Shown here: positions 7,771 to 15,569 of the stretch, piece after piece | How positions within the stretch are numbered: the first letter of the stretch is position 1 | Layout: every line of letters begins with the position of its first letter | DNA from: Mesorhizobium sp. NZP2077 | GTDB lineage: Bacteria > Pseudomonadota > Alphaproteobacteria > Rhizobiales > Rhizobiaceae | Direction of reading: 5' to 3' | DNA length: 64,000 bases | NCBI RefSeq assembly: GCF_013170805.1 | Contig: NZ_CP051293.1 | Location: 620,001-684,000, forward strand | The notes under the pieces: model-generated | Databases searched by the model: none | What the model was told of the DNA's origin: nothing | What the model saw: only the letters and a program-made list of their open reading frames with translations | Made by a program: the position numbers and the translations under genes

Positions 7771-9206
7771 TCTTCGACAGCTATGAGGCGTATCGCGCCG
7801 CCAACTTCAAACCCAAGGTCTGCATCCTCGGTTCCGGCCCGGCCGGCACCACCATTGCCCGCAAGCTGGGTGCCGCCGGCATCCCGGTCGTGGTGTTTGA
7901 GGCCGGCTCGCGGGAGTTCAGCGACGAGTCGCAGGATTTCTACCGCGGCACCACGGTCGGGGATTTCTATTTCGACCTCGACATCACCCGGCTGCGCTAC
8001 ATGGGCGGCAGCTCCAACCACTGGGCCGGCTGGTGCCGGGTGCTCGACAAGCAGGATTTCGAGCCGAAGGCCTGGGCGCCCGACACCGGCTGGCCGATCC
8101 GCCGCGCCGACCTCGAGCCCTATCTGCCGGAGGTGCACGATATCCTCGAACTTCCGGATTTCCGACCTGACGTGCCGGTTTCGGACGACATACGCTGGGT
8201 GCAGCTGATAAAGAGCCCGGCGGTTCGTTTTGCCGAAAAATTCGCCGACGAACTCGACACGAGCCGCAACATCGCCGTCGTGCTCAACACCTATGCCACC
8301 GAGCTTGCCGGCGACGGCAAACGGGTGACCGACGCCAAACTGTGGTCCAACAGCCGGGACGCCGGCTCGTTCAGCGCAGACTACTTCATCGTCTGCACCG
8401 GCGGGCTGGAGAACTCGCGGCTGCTTTTGTGGTCGAACCAGCGCTCCAATGGCGGCGTCGTGCCGAACGCGGCGGCGCTCGGCCGCTACTGGATGGAACA
8501 TCCGACCTTCGAGGGCGGCAATGCCATCCTGGCCGACTACAGTGAGTTCGAGGTCGATGCCGTCAACGAGGCCTTCTTCTCGCCGACGCTTGCCGCGATG
8601 GAGCGACTGGGGATCATGAATTTCGGCATCAGGCTGATCGAGACGCCCTATGCCGGCGTCAAGCATGTGATTGCCGATCTCGCCTGCACGGCGCCCGACA
8701 TGGCCGAATGGGTTGCCTATCAGCTCAGCCAGAACCTGCGCTGCGCGGCCCAACTCTATGTCGCCTGGGAACAGGCGCCGCTCGCGTCCAACCAGATCGA
8801 ACTGTCGAAGACCGATGTCGACCATGCCGGCGTGCCGCGTATCGAGCTGCATTGGAAGAAATCGGAGCTCGAACGCCGCACGCTTGTCGAGGGCCTCAAG
8901 CTGTTCGGCACGACACTGATCGAGAAGGATCTCGGCCGTGTCCGTCTCATGGACTGGATCGCCAATGGCGAGGATTATCCGACCAACGAGGAGACCGCGG
9001 GGCACCATCACATGGGAGGCACGCGCATGGGCACCGACGTGACCAGGAGCGTGGTGGACGCCAACTGCAAGGTGCACGGCATGGACAATCTCTATGTCGG
9101 CGGCTCTTCGGTATTCTGCACGTCGGGTCAAGCCAACCCGACGACGACGATTACCGCGCTGGCCTGTCGGCTGGGGGATCATCTGAGCAAGGTGGTCTCC
9201 GTCTGA
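7767..9206 (+). CDS. GMC-family FAD-dependent oxidoreductase
   Basis: A glucose-methanol-choline family flavoprotein of 479 residues that oxidises an alcohol or sugar hydroxyl. The FAD-binding motif G-S-G-P-A-G-T-T-I-A lies at residues 22-31. The segment Y-M-G-G-S-S-N-H-W-A-G near residue 78 is typical of the group, and the C-terminus carries H-H-H-M-G-G-T-R-M-G, Y-V-G-G-S-S-V-F and A-N-P-T-T-T-I. It is closest in layout to the membrane-linked sugar/polyol dehydrogenases that work with a small subunit. The coupled upstream Tat-signal protein supports periplasmic action. No cytochrome subunit is encoded nearby, so the electron acceptor is unknown. Confidence 0.88.
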   Translation: MIFDSYEAYRAANFKPKVCILGSGPAGTTIARKLGAAGIPVVVFEAGSREFSDESQDFYRGTTVGDFYFDLDITRLRYMGGSSNHWAGWCRVLDKQDFEPKAWAPDTGWPIRRADLEPYLPEVHDILELPDFRPDVPVSDDIRWVQLIKSPAVRFAEKFADELDTSRNIAVVLNTYATELAGDGKRVTDAKLWSNSRDAGSFSADYFIVCTGGLENSRLLLWSNQRSNGGVVPNAAALGRYWMEHPTFEGGNAILADYSEFEVDAVNEAFFSPTLAAMERLGIMNFGIRLIETPYAGVKHVIADLACTAPDMAEWVAYQLSQNLRCAAQLYVAWEQAPLASNQIELSKTDVDHAGVPRIELHWKKSELERRTLVEGLKLFGTTLIEKDLGRVRLMDWIANGEDYPTNEETAGHHHMGGTRMGTDVTRSVVDANCKVHGMDNLYVGGSSVFCTSGQANPTTTITALACRLGDHLSKVVSV

Positions 9207-9248
9207 GCGGAGCCACCACAAGTCGGCCGGTTTGACGCATCCCGACAT

Positions 9249-9274
9249 TGCCGGCGCCAATGATGGCGCCGGCA
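9249..9274. terminator. perfect 10-bp inverted repeat between convergent genes
   Basis: TGCCGGCGCC and GGCGCCGGCA form a perfect stem around the loop AATGAT. It lies between the stop of the GMC gene and the stop of the small membrane-protein gene on the other strand. There is no long T run on either side, so it may be a weak bidirectional terminator or only an mRNA-stabilising hairpin. Confidence 0.55.
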
Positions 9275-9290
9275 GAAATCCGGCATGGCC

Positions 9291-9458
9291 TCAAAAACCG
9301 TAGATGGCGATACGCACCAGCACGGCCGCGGCGGCAAGCGCCACGAGCAGGATGCCGAGGCCGATGGGAGAGCCCCAGCCATACCATTCCATCGCCAGCT
9401 TGGCATATTTGAACTCGTCCTCATGCGAGAGGGGCGGCCGCTGTTGAATCAAGCTCAT
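9291..9458 (-). CDS. small (55-residue) single-span membrane protein
   Basis: Reading the minus strand from ATG 9458 gives a 55-residue protein beginning MSLIQQRPPLSHEDEF and ending I-A-I-Y-G-F. It has a good ribosome site (AGGAG, five bases upstream). A charged amphipathic N-terminal part (H-E-D-E-F-K-Y-A-K-L-A-M-E-W-Y-G-W-G) is followed by one transmembrane helix near residues 32-52 (G-L-G-I-L-L-V-A-L-A-A-A-A-V-L-V). It is divergent from the MarR gene, and the MarR-type operator lies between them. I do not recognise the family. The clean start, helix and regulatory context make it likely to be real. Confidence 0.65.
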   Translation of the reverse strand: MSLIQQRPPLSHEDEFKYAKLAMEWYGWGSPIGLGILLVALAAAAVLVRIAIYGF

Positions 9459-9523
9459 TTTTCACTCCTGGTCGGCGGCTCGCTCTTGCCTTGTCTGAGC
9501 CAGAGCCGCATATTGCTGAAATG

Positions 9524-9538
9524 GTCTAAATGTTAGAC
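9524..9538. promoter_or_regulatory. MarR-type operator palindrome
   Basis: GTCTAA-ATG-TTAGAC is a perfect 6-bp inverted repeat with a 3-bp spacer, centred 21-22 bp upstream of the MarR start. It lies in the 94-bp gap shared with the divergent 55-residue membrane protein. Size and position fit autoregulation by the MarR protein encoded next to it, and possibly control of the small membrane protein as well. Confidence 0.6.
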
Positions 9539-9552
9539 GGATTGATAGTTAG

Positions 9553-10050
9553 ATGATCGAAATAAAATCGTCAAGCGAGAATCGTAACGCCATGACCACG
9601 GCCATCGGCCTTGCCATCATGCAGTGGCAGGACGCGACGCAGGCCTATGACGACGCGGTGGGGATGCGGCTCGGGCTGAACATGGCCGAGCGCCATTGCA
9701 TCGGGCTGCTCCATGGCGGCCCGCAATCGGCCGGCGCGGTGGCGACCGCGACCGGGCTGACGCCGGCGGCGGTGACGGCGCTGATCGACCGGCTGGAAGC
9801 GCGCGGCCTGCTGACCCGCACGCGCAGCGTCGAGGACAGGCGCAAGGTGGTGATCGAAGCGACCGAGGCGACGCGGGAGCTGTCGGCGCGCTATTACGGC
9901 GCAATCGCGCAGGAGGGCGAAAAGGTCATCGCCAGCTTCAGCTACGACGAACTCGCGACCATATCGCGCTTCGTCAACGCCGCGCTCGACCTGCAGCGCG
10001 CTCAGCTTGCGCGGCTGAAGGCCGAGGGGCCGGACAGCCTCCAGCGATAG
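9553..10050 (+). CDS. MarR-family transcriptional regulator
   Basis: A 165-residue winged helix-turn-helix repressor. The recognition region reads A-T-G-L-T-P-A-A-V-T-A-L-I-D-R-L-E-A-R-G-L-L-T-R near residues 66-89. It is followed by the wing with R-S-V-E-D-R-R-K-V-V-I, and helices at both ends serve dimerisation. The start is uncertain: ATG 9553 has no clear ribosome site, and an in-frame ATG at 9592 would give a 152-residue protein. A perfect palindrome sits just upstream. The ligand is unknown; the targets are likely itself and the divergent small membrane protein. Confidence 0.88.
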   Translation: MIEIKSSSENRNAMTTAIGLAIMQWQDATQAYDDAVGMRLGLNMAERHCIGLLHGGPQSAGAVATATGLTPAAVTALIDRLEARGLLTRTRSVEDRRKVVIEATEATRELSARYYGAIAQEGEKVIASFSYDELATISRFVNAALDLQRAQLARLKAEGPDSLQR

Positions 10051-10098
10051 GGATGCGATGTGTTCTAATGTTACTGCAAAAGTCGGCAGGGAACGGGA

Positions 10099-10731
10099 CT
10101 ATTTCGGCTGGACACCATAAGCGACAAGAAACGCCTCCACCGAGGCATCCGCGTGCCGTTCAAGTTCGGCCTTGGAGCGCCGGTTGCTTCCCGTGAACAT
10201 GGCTTCGTTCATGGGGATCCAAAGGAGCATTCCAAAAAAATGGCTGGCCGCCAGATAGGGGTCGCTGGTTTGTATCAGTCCTCGACTGGTGAGCTTTTGA
10301 AAGCAGGACGCCATCGAGGCAAGCATGCGCTCGAAGCCCTTTTCGTACCAACTGCGGCCAAGCTGCGGCATTCGATCCGCGTTGGCGATAATCAAACGCC
10401 GCAGCTTCAACAACTCTTCATCCATGAGAACCGCTATCAGACGTCGGGCAAGCTGCTGCAGGCCACCCTCCATGAATTTCGCCTCGGAAAGCAGCGTCGT
10501 CACGGATTCGATGATGTCGTTGGCCTGGGTAGCGGTTGCCAGAACGACTTCGCCGAACAGCGTCTCCTTGTCAGTGAAATGCTTGTAGACGGTCTGCTTG
10601 GAAGCCCCCGCTTTGGTGGCGATTTCCTCCATGCTGGTTCCATCATAGCCCTTGCCGATGAACGCCGCCGTGGCCGCCTGGATGATTTCACGATCCTTGC
10701 GGGCTGATCTGGTCTCGCCGTCGATTTCCAT
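10099..10731 (-). CDS. TetR/AcrR-family transcriptional regulator
   Basis: A 210-residue repressor. The N-terminal helix-turn-helix has the family pattern A-A-T-A-A-F-I-G-K-G-Y-D-G-T-S-M-E-E-I followed by A-G-A-S-K-Q-T-V-Y-K-H-F near residues 40-51. The C-terminal part is the helical ligand-binding domain with a TetR_C-like end. It is divergent from a VOC-family gene. Two related GTACTAG-containing sites lie between them, consistent with control of both genes. The inducer is unknown. Confidence 0.92.
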   Translation of the reverse strand: MEIDGETRSARKDREIIQAATAAFIGKGYDGTSMEEIATKAGASKQTVYKHFTDKETLFGEVVLATATQANDIIESVTTLLSEAKFMEGGLQQLARRLIAVLMDEELLKLRRLIIANADRMPQLGRSWYEKGFERMLASMASCFQKLTSRGLIQTSDPYLAASHFFGMLLWIPMNEAMFTGSNRRSKAELERHADASVEAFLVAYGVQPK

Positions 10732-10747
10732 GGAATCCTCCTGGCCA

Positions 10748-10761
10748 GTACTAGACGGTAC
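10748..10761. promoter_or_regulatory. TetR-type operator, site 1
   Basis: GTACTAGACGGTAC, 17 bp upstream of the TetR start codon. It shares GTACTAGAC with site 2 at 10789 and has imperfect two-fold symmetry. The two sites bracket the divergent promoters of the TetR and VOC genes. Confidence 0.5.
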
Positions 10762-10788
10762 CGTTCCTGCATGGTAGTTGCGACCACA

Positions 10789-10807
10789 GTACTAGACTGG
10801 CTAGTAC
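10789..10807. promoter_or_regulatory. TetR-type operator, site 2
   Basis: GTACTAG-ACTGG-CTAGTAC, a perfect 7-bp inverted repeat with a 5-bp centre, 27 bp upstream of the VOC gene start. It is the stronger of the two sites that share GTACTAGAC and is the best candidate target of the adjacent TetR protein. Confidence 0.6.
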
Positions 10808-10834
10808 CCGTCAACGAAAGCAGGGCTTAAGCCG

Positions 10835-11239
10835 ATGAGCAAAATGATCTTCGTCAATCTACCGGTGCGCGATCTGCAGGCAGCGACCAACTTCTATCTC
10901 GCGATCGGAGGCACGCTGAATCCGCAGTTCTCGAACGACCAGGCCAGCTCGATCATGTTCTCGGACTCCATCGGTGTCATGTTGCTGACGCACCAGCATT
11001 ACAGCCAGTTCACGGCTCGGCAGATCGGCGACCCCAAGCGTGACAGCCAGATGCTGATCGCGCTCACCACTAACAGCAAGGACGAGGTCAATGCCATAAT
11101 CGAGAAGGGTGTGGCGGCAGGCGGCCGCGCTGATCCCAATCCAGCGCAGGATCTCGGTTTCATGTTCAACCGCCACATCGAAGATCCCGACGGCAACGTC
11201 TGGGAGTTCCTGTGGATGAACCCCGCCGCCATGCAATAG
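10835..11239 (+). CDS. VOC-family (glyoxalase/bleomycin-resistance fold) protein
   Basis: A 134-residue member of the vicinal oxygen chelate superfamily. The N-terminus F-V-N-L-P-V-R-D-L-Q-A-A-T-N-F-Y is the usual first beta-alpha unit, and the C-terminal D-P-D-G-N-V-W-E-F-L-W carries the expected acidic metal-ligand position. The sequence resembles the lactoylglutathione-lyase-like group found next to TetR regulators. The activity is not predictable. It is divergent from the TetR gene with two operators in between, so it is probably induced by a small molecule. An imperfect hairpin follows the stop codon. Confidence 0.85.
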   Translation: MSKMIFVNLPVRDLQAATNFYLAIGGTLNPQFSNDQASSIMFSDSIGVMLLTHQHYSQFTARQIGDPKRDSQMLIALTTNSKDEVNAIIEKGVAAGGRADPNPAQDLGFMFNRHIEDPDGNVWEFLWMNPAAMQ

Positions 11240-11260
11240 CCTGTCGGGATCAAACCGTAT

Positions 11261-11300
11261 GAAGCGCGTCGCGTTGAAACGGATTCATGCGACGCGCCTC
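11261..11300. terminator. hairpin between convergent VOC and phhA genes
   Basis: GAAGCGCGTCGC at 11261-11272 pairs with GCGACGCGCCTC at 11289-11300 with one mismatch, around a 16-nt loop. It lies between the two stop codons and may serve both genes. GCGACGCGC-type hairpins of this kind also recur as intergenic repeats in rhizobia (my recollection, not tested). Confidence 0.45.
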
Positions 11301-11320
11301 AAACGCTGGAGCCGGATTTG

Positions 11321-12157
11321 CTAGACCATCGCCGGATCGAGCGCCGGCCGGCCCTTGCGGCGAGCGACGATCGCCGCGAAATCGGCGGTCTGGAAGGCAT
11401 CGCGCAAGGCGTCGAAGGACGGCAGTACGAAATAGGCGCGCTGGAACTTGTCGATCTCGTAGCCGGTGCGCATCACCGTCTCGAGATCGAATGGCACATG
11501 GTGGGCGTCCTTGCCGTCAACCGCGAACTGCAGTTCGGTAAAGGACGACATCAGGCCGGCGCCAAAAGCCTTCAGCGGCTGGCCGGCCTCCTGCATCAGG
11601 CCATATTCGGCCGTGTACCAGTAGAGCCGGGTGATCATCTCGTCACCGCCGAGCGCGATGATGTCGCCGGCCTTCTTGCCATACATCTGCATGAAGTCGG
11701 CGAACACCGGCTGCGACAGCACCGGCACGTGACCGAAGAAATCGTGGAACATGTCCGGCTCGACGATGTAGTCGAGTTCCTGCCTGGTGCGTAGCCAGTT
11801 GGTGACCGGGAAGCGGCGGTTGGCGAGATGATCGAAGAAGGGGGCGGCCGGGATGAGACCTGGCACAGCGACGATCTCCCAGCCGGTCAGCGTGCGCAGC
11901 TTGGCGCTGACGTCCTCGAAATCCGGGATGCGGTCGAGCAGGCCGAGCTTTTCGACACCGTCGAGATAGGAATGGTGGGCGAGCTTGCGCGTCAGTTTGG
12001 TCTGGCGGTCGCACAAAGTGCGCCACACCGCCTGCTCCTCGGCGCTGTAGTCGTAACCCTGCGCCACGGTGAAATCGGAACGGCAGACCGAATAGTCGCC
12101 GCGCAACCCCTGCGCCGCGCAGTCGCGGGCATATTCGGCAACGCTCATTGTCGTCAT
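11321..12157 (-). CDS. phhA: phenylalanine 4-monooxygenase
   Basis: PhhA hydroxylates L-phenylalanine to L-tyrosine using O2, non-haem iron and a reduced pterin. The 278-residue length matches the bacterial enzyme. The two-His-one-Glu iron site is visible: H138 and H143 in D-M-F-H-D-F-F-G-H-V-P, and E184 in W-Y-T-A-E-Y-G-L. The start is ATG 12157, with another ATG three codons later. No pterin carbinolamine dehydratase (phhB) gene is adjacent. The gene is divergent from an Lrp-family regulator, the arrangement expected for amino-acid-responsive control of phenylalanine breakdown. Confidence 0.96.
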   Translation of the reverse strand: MTTMSVAEYARDCAAQGLRGDYSVCRSDFTVAQGYDYSAEEQAVWRTLCDRQTKLTRKLAHHSYLDGVEKLGLLDRIPDFEDVSAKLRTLTGWEIVAVPGLIPAAPFFDHLANRRFPVTNWLRTRQELDYIVEPDMFHDFFGHVPVLSQPVFADFMQMYGKKAGDIIALGGDEMITRLYWYTAEYGLMQEAGQPLKAFGAGLMSSFTELQFAVDGKDAHHVPFDLETVMRTGYEIDKFQRAYFVLPSFDALRDAFQTADFAAIVARRKGRPALDPAMV

Positions 12158-12296
12158 GGTTTTTCTCCTCGCAAGTCATCAATGGCTGACGTGCCGGCAG
12201 CGTAACCGGATCTGCCGAGGCAATCTGGTTTTGATGATAGCTCACTCGCGGGATTCGAGATAACATTCACTCACAATCGGCACTAGTGGAGTGAAA

Positions 12297-12773
12297 ATGC
12301 CTCAATTCGATGATTTCGAGATCAAGATGCTCGATGTGCTGCAACGCGACGGCCGCAAGCCCGTCTCCGAGCTGGCGCAGGAGATCGGCCTGTCGACGAC
12401 GCCATGCGCGCGGCGCTTCGAGGCGCTGCAGGATGCCGGCATCATCAAGGGATTTGCCGCGGTGATCAGCCGCCGCGCGGTCGGCCTGATGGTCGAGGTG
12501 TTCATCCAGGTTCGCCTGGTCAGCCACAGCGACGGTTCCCCCGAAAGCTTCATTGCCGCGGTGCAGCGCATGGACGAGGTGTCGTCATGCTGGACGATGA
12601 CCGGCGACCACGATTTCCTGCTGCATGTCATGGTGCCGTCGGTCGACGAGCTCAACGCCTTCGTCATGCACCGGCTGATGCGGCTCGGTGGCGTGCGCGA
12701 CGTCCACACGCAGCTGGTCCTGCAGAACATCAAGGGGCCAGGCCACGTGCCGCTCGCGCATCTCCGGAAGTGA
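12297..12773 (+). CDS. Lrp/AsnC-family transcriptional regulator
   Basis: A 158-residue feast/famine regulator. An N-terminal helix-turn-helix (D-D-F-E-I-K-M-L-D-V-L-Q-R-D-G-R, then L-S-T-T-P-C-A-R-R near residues 33-41) is followed by an amino-acid-binding RAM domain. GGAG sits five bases before ATG 12297; a GTG two codons earlier is less likely. It is divergent from phhA over 139 bp and so is the likely regulator of phenylalanine hydroxylation. It is followed on the same strand, after 113 bp, by the BchE-like gene, which may share its control. Confidence 0.92.
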   Translation: MPQFDDFEIKMLDVLQRDGRKPVSELAQEIGLSTTPCARRFEALQDAGIIKGFAAVISRRAVGLMVEVFIQVRLVSHSDGSPESFIAAVQRMDEVSSCWTMTGDHDFLLHVMVPSVDELNAFVMHRLMRLGGVRDVHTQLVLQNIKGPGHVPLAHLRK

Positions 12774-12886
12774 CGCGCATCCCCGGCGTTCCTGACCAAA
12801 AGCTGCACGCAAACTGCTGAAACGGGCCAATCGGGCGTCCACATCGCCGACCAGCATACGCGGACCAACTTCCCAGGAGGTCCGCC

Positions 12887-14452
12887 ATGAAAATCGTCCT
12901 GATCAACCCACCGCACACCGCCATCGGCAGCCGCGTGCCGGACGATCATCTGCCGCCGCTTGGCCTGCTGGCGATCGGCGGCCCGCTGATCGATGCCGGC
13001 CACGAGGTGCGGCTGGTCGATGCCGAATTCGGGCCGATGCCGCTCGATAGCGTCGTGCGCGACGCATTGGATGACTTCCCGGACTTCGTCCTGATCGGCC
13101 ATTCCGGCTCGACCTCGGCGCACCCGACCGCCTTGCTGATTGCCGGGATGATCAAGCAGCGCGAACCGGCGACCATCATCATCTATGGCGGCGTTTTCCC
13201 GACCTATCACTGGCGCGACATCCTCGCGGCAACCGACGTCTTCGACTTCATCGTGCGCGGCGAGGGCGAGGCGACCGTGGTGGCGCTGGTCGAGGCGCAG
13301 GAAATGCACCAGCCGCCGGCGAGCGTCGCCGGCATCGCCTTTCGCGACGATCTGCGGCGGCCCTTCGCCACGCAGGCGGCCATGACGATTGCCGAACTCG
13401 ACGCCTACCGCGTCGGCTGGGAGTTGATCGACCACCGGCGCTACAGCTATTGGGGCGGCAAGCGCGCGGTGGTCATGCAGTTTTCGCGCGGCTGCCCGCA
13501 TCTGTGCAATTATTGCGGCCAGCGCGGTTTCTGGACTCGCTGGCGGCATCGCGATCCCAAAAAATTCGCGCAGGAAATCGCCTGGCTGCACCGCGAGCAT
13601 GGCGTCGAACTGATCAACCTTGCCGACGAGAACCCGACGGTTTCGAAGAAGGCCTGGCGCGCCTTTCTCGACGCGCTGATCGCCGAGAATGTTCCGGTGC
13701 TGATCGTCGGCTCGACCCGCGCCGACGACATCGTGCGCGATGCCGACATCCTGCATCTCTACCGCAGGGCGGGCGTGATCCGCTGGCTGCTTGGCATGGA
13801 AAACACCGACGAACAGACGCTGCAATTGATCCGCAAGGGCAGCAGCACCTCATCCGACCGCGAGGCGATAAGGCTGCTGCGAAAGCACGGCATATTGTCG
13901 ATGGCGACCTGGGTGGCCGGCTTTGAGGATGAAGGGTTTCGCGACCTGTGGCGCGGCTTTCGCCAGCTCCTTGCCTCTGACCCCGACCAGATCCAGGCGC
14001 TTTACGTCACGCCGCATCGCTGGACGCCGTTCTTCAGGATCGCCCGCGATCGCAAGGTGATCCAGAGGGATGCCCGGCTGTGGGACTACAAGCACCAGGT
14101 CCTGCAGATGACCCGGCTGAAGCCGTGGATGCTGTTCTTCAGCGTCAAGCTGATCGAAGTGGCGGTGCAGTCGCGGCCGAAGGCGCTGGCACGCATCCTG
14201 TTCCACCCCGATCCCGAGCAGCGGCATTCGATGCGCTGGTACACCAAAATGGGCCGCCGCGTCTGGTTCCGCGAGGTCTGGGGTTTTCTGGCCCGCGATA
14301 TCAGGGTGAAGGACGGCCCGACGCTCGCCGAATTCTGGGGCGCGCCGCAGGACACGGAAGAGGAATCGATGATCGTCGGGCGCCCGCAGCGCAAGCCGGC
14401 GCCCCCTGTCGTCGCAAGTCACGAGCTGCCGGCGAAACGATTAGCCGGCTGA
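12887..14452 (+). CDS. BchE-like B12-binding-domain radical SAM protein
   Basis: A 521-residue protein of the B12-binding-domain radical SAM class, most like BchE, the anaerobic Mg-protoporphyrin monomethyl ester cyclase. The N-terminal 150 residues have the cobalamin-domain fold pattern (I-V-L-I-N-P-P-H near residue 3, L-I-D-A-G-H-E-V-R-L-V-D, Y-G-G-V-F-P-T) but no D-x-H-x-x-G cobalt-ligand motif. The iron-sulfur motif C-P-H-L-C-N-Y-C gives C203, C207 and C210, and the flanking G-Q-R-G-F-W and W-R-H-R-D-P are BchE-like. No other bacteriochlorophyll gene is in the window, so the substrate is probably not the chlorophyll precursor. AGGAGG precedes ATG 12887. Confidence 0.85.
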   Translation: MKIVLINPPHTAIGSRVPDDHLPPLGLLAIGGPLIDAGHEVRLVDAEFGPMPLDSVVRDALDDFPDFVLIGHSGSTSAHPTALLIAGMIKQREPATIIIYGGVFPTYHWRDILAATDVFDFIVRGEGEATVVALVEAQEMHQPPASVAGIAFRDDLRRPFATQAAMTIAELDAYRVGWELIDHRRYSYWGGKRAVVMQFSRGCPHLCNYCGQRGFWTRWRHRDPKKFAQEIAWLHREHGVELINLADENPTVSKKAWRAFLDALIAENVPVLIVGSTRADDIVRDADILHLYRRAGVIRWLLGMENTDEQTLQLIRKGSSTSSDREAIRLLRKHGILSMATWVAGFEDEGFRDLWRGFRQLLASDPDQIQALYVTPHRWTPFFRIARDRKVIQRDARLWDYKHQVLQMTRLKPWMLFFSVKLIEVAVQSRPKALARILFHPDPEQRHSMRWYTKMGRRVWFREVWGFLARDIRVKDGPTLAEFWGAPQDTEEESMIVGRPQRKPAPPVVASHELPAKRLAG

Positions 14453-14459
14453 CTGTTGA

Positions 14460-15353
14460 TTAAGGCACGATCAGCGTGCCGGCGCCGTGTTCGGTGAAGA
14501 GTTCGAGCAGCACCGCATGCGGCGTCTTGCCGTTGAGGATGACGACGCCTTCGACGCCACGCTCGATCGCCTCGATGCAGGTCTCGACCTTGGGGATCAT
14601 GCCGCCCGACACCGTGCCGTCCTTGATCAGCGCCCGGGCCTCGGCCACGGTCAGCTCGTCGATCAGCTTCTTGTTCTTGTCGAGCACACCGGGCACGTCG
14701 GTCAGGAACAGCAGACGTGTTGCCTGGCAAGCGCCGGCAATGGCGCCGGCAAAAGTGTCGGCGTTGATGTTGTAGGTGTGGCCGTCGCGGCCGGGGGCCA
14801 CCGGCGCCAGCACCGGGATCATCTCGGAGCGCGCCAGAAGGTCGAGCAGCGTGCGGTCGACCTCGACCGGCTCGCCGACGAAGCCGAGATCGAGCACCCG
14901 CTCGATGTTGGAGTCGGGGTCGATCATGGTCTTGCGCGCCTTTTCGGCGAACACCATGTTGCCGTCCTTGCCGCACAGGCCAATCGCCCATTCGCCCTCG
15001 GCGTTGATCAGCGCGACGATCTCCTTGTTGATCGAACCGGCCAGCACCATCTCGACGATCTCGACCGTCTTCTGGTCGGTGACGCGCAGGCCGCCTTCGA
15101 ATTTGGATTCGATGCCCATCTTGGCCAGCATGGCGCCGATCTGTGGCCCGCCGCCGTGAACGACGATCGGGTTGACGCCGGATTGCTTGAGCAGCGCGAT
15201 GTCGCGGGCGAAGGCCTTGCCGAGCTCGAGGTCACCCATGGCGTGACCGCCATATTTCACCACGACGGTCTTGTGTTCGTAGCGCTGCATGTAGGGCAGC
15301 GCCCGCGAAAGCAGGGCAGCCTGCATTTCGGCGGTGGCGGTTATCTCCGTCAT
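14460..15353 (-). CDS. argB: acetylglutamate kinase
   Basis: ArgB phosphorylates N-acetyl-L-glutamate with ATP, the second step of arginine synthesis. The 297-residue protein has the amino-acid-kinase fold marks: V-V-K-Y-G-G-H-A-M near residue 31, [20 protein letters not shown] near the middle, and [11 protein letters not shown] for the C-terminal substrate loop. I chose ATG 15353 ([11 protein letters not shown]) because the longer frame upstream runs into two copies of an intergenic palindrome. It ends 8 bp from the stop of the BchE-like gene. In related genomes it follows engB. Confidence 0.97.
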   Translation of the reverse strand: MTEITATAEMQAALLSRALPYMQRYEHKTVVVKYGGHAMGDLELGKAFARDIALLKQSGVNPIVVHGGGPQIGAMLAKMGIESKFEGGLRVTDQKTVEIVEMVLAGSINKEIVALINAEGEWAIGLCGKDGNMVFAEKARKTMIDPDSNIERVLDLGFVGEPVEVDRTLLDLLARSEMIPVLAPVAPGRDGHTYNINADTFAGAIAGACQATRLLFLTDVPGVLDKNKKLIDELTVAEARALIKDGTVSGGMIPKVETCIEAIERGVEGVVILNGKTPHAVLLELFTEHGAGTLIVP

Positions 15354-15378
15354 CGGCGTGGTTCCCGGCTTTTGATTT

Positions 15379-15427
15379 GTGCATGTCGTTGTCCCAAAAC
15401 CGCTGGACACTCTTGGGCGACATGCAC
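15379..15427. repeat. 49-bp palindromic intergenic repeat, copy 1
   Basis: A 49-bp element with outer arms GTGCATGTCG and CGACATGCAC and inner CCCAAAA/TTGGG. It lies 26 bp upstream of the argB start. A second copy follows after 7 bp in the same orientation. The core (GCATGTCG ... CCCAAAACCGCT ... TTGGGCGACATGC) is, from memory, widespread in Mesorhizobium-type genomes. Confidence 0.75.
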
Positions 15428-15434
15428 TTGGCTT

Positions 15435-15483
15435 ATGCATGTCGTTACCCCAAAACCGCTAAGCACTTTTGGGCGACATGCAC
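15435..15483. repeat. 49-bp palindromic intergenic repeat, copy 2
   Basis: Same length and layout as copy 1 (ATGCATGTCG ... CGACATGCAC), differing mainly in the centre of the element. Two direct copies in a row make it possible for the argB leader to fold into two hairpins or a longer alternative structure. Confidence 0.75.
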
Positions 15484-15569
15484 TGGAAAGGACGGCGGCG
15501 TCTTAGCGGGAATTGTCGCAAGGGGCAAATGGCATTGCTGTCATATTCGCCGAGCTCACGGCGTCGTCA

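Noticed and set aside
7278..9260. A 660-codon open frame on the minus strand opposite the GMC gene
   Set aside because: It runs antisense to a clear GMC oxidoreductase and has the composition expected of a shadow in GC-rich codons. No domain is recognisable.
12302..13825. A 507-codon minus-strand frame spanning the Lrp gene and part of the BchE-like gene
   Set aside because: Both plus-strand genes have good motifs and ribosome sites. This frame has neither.
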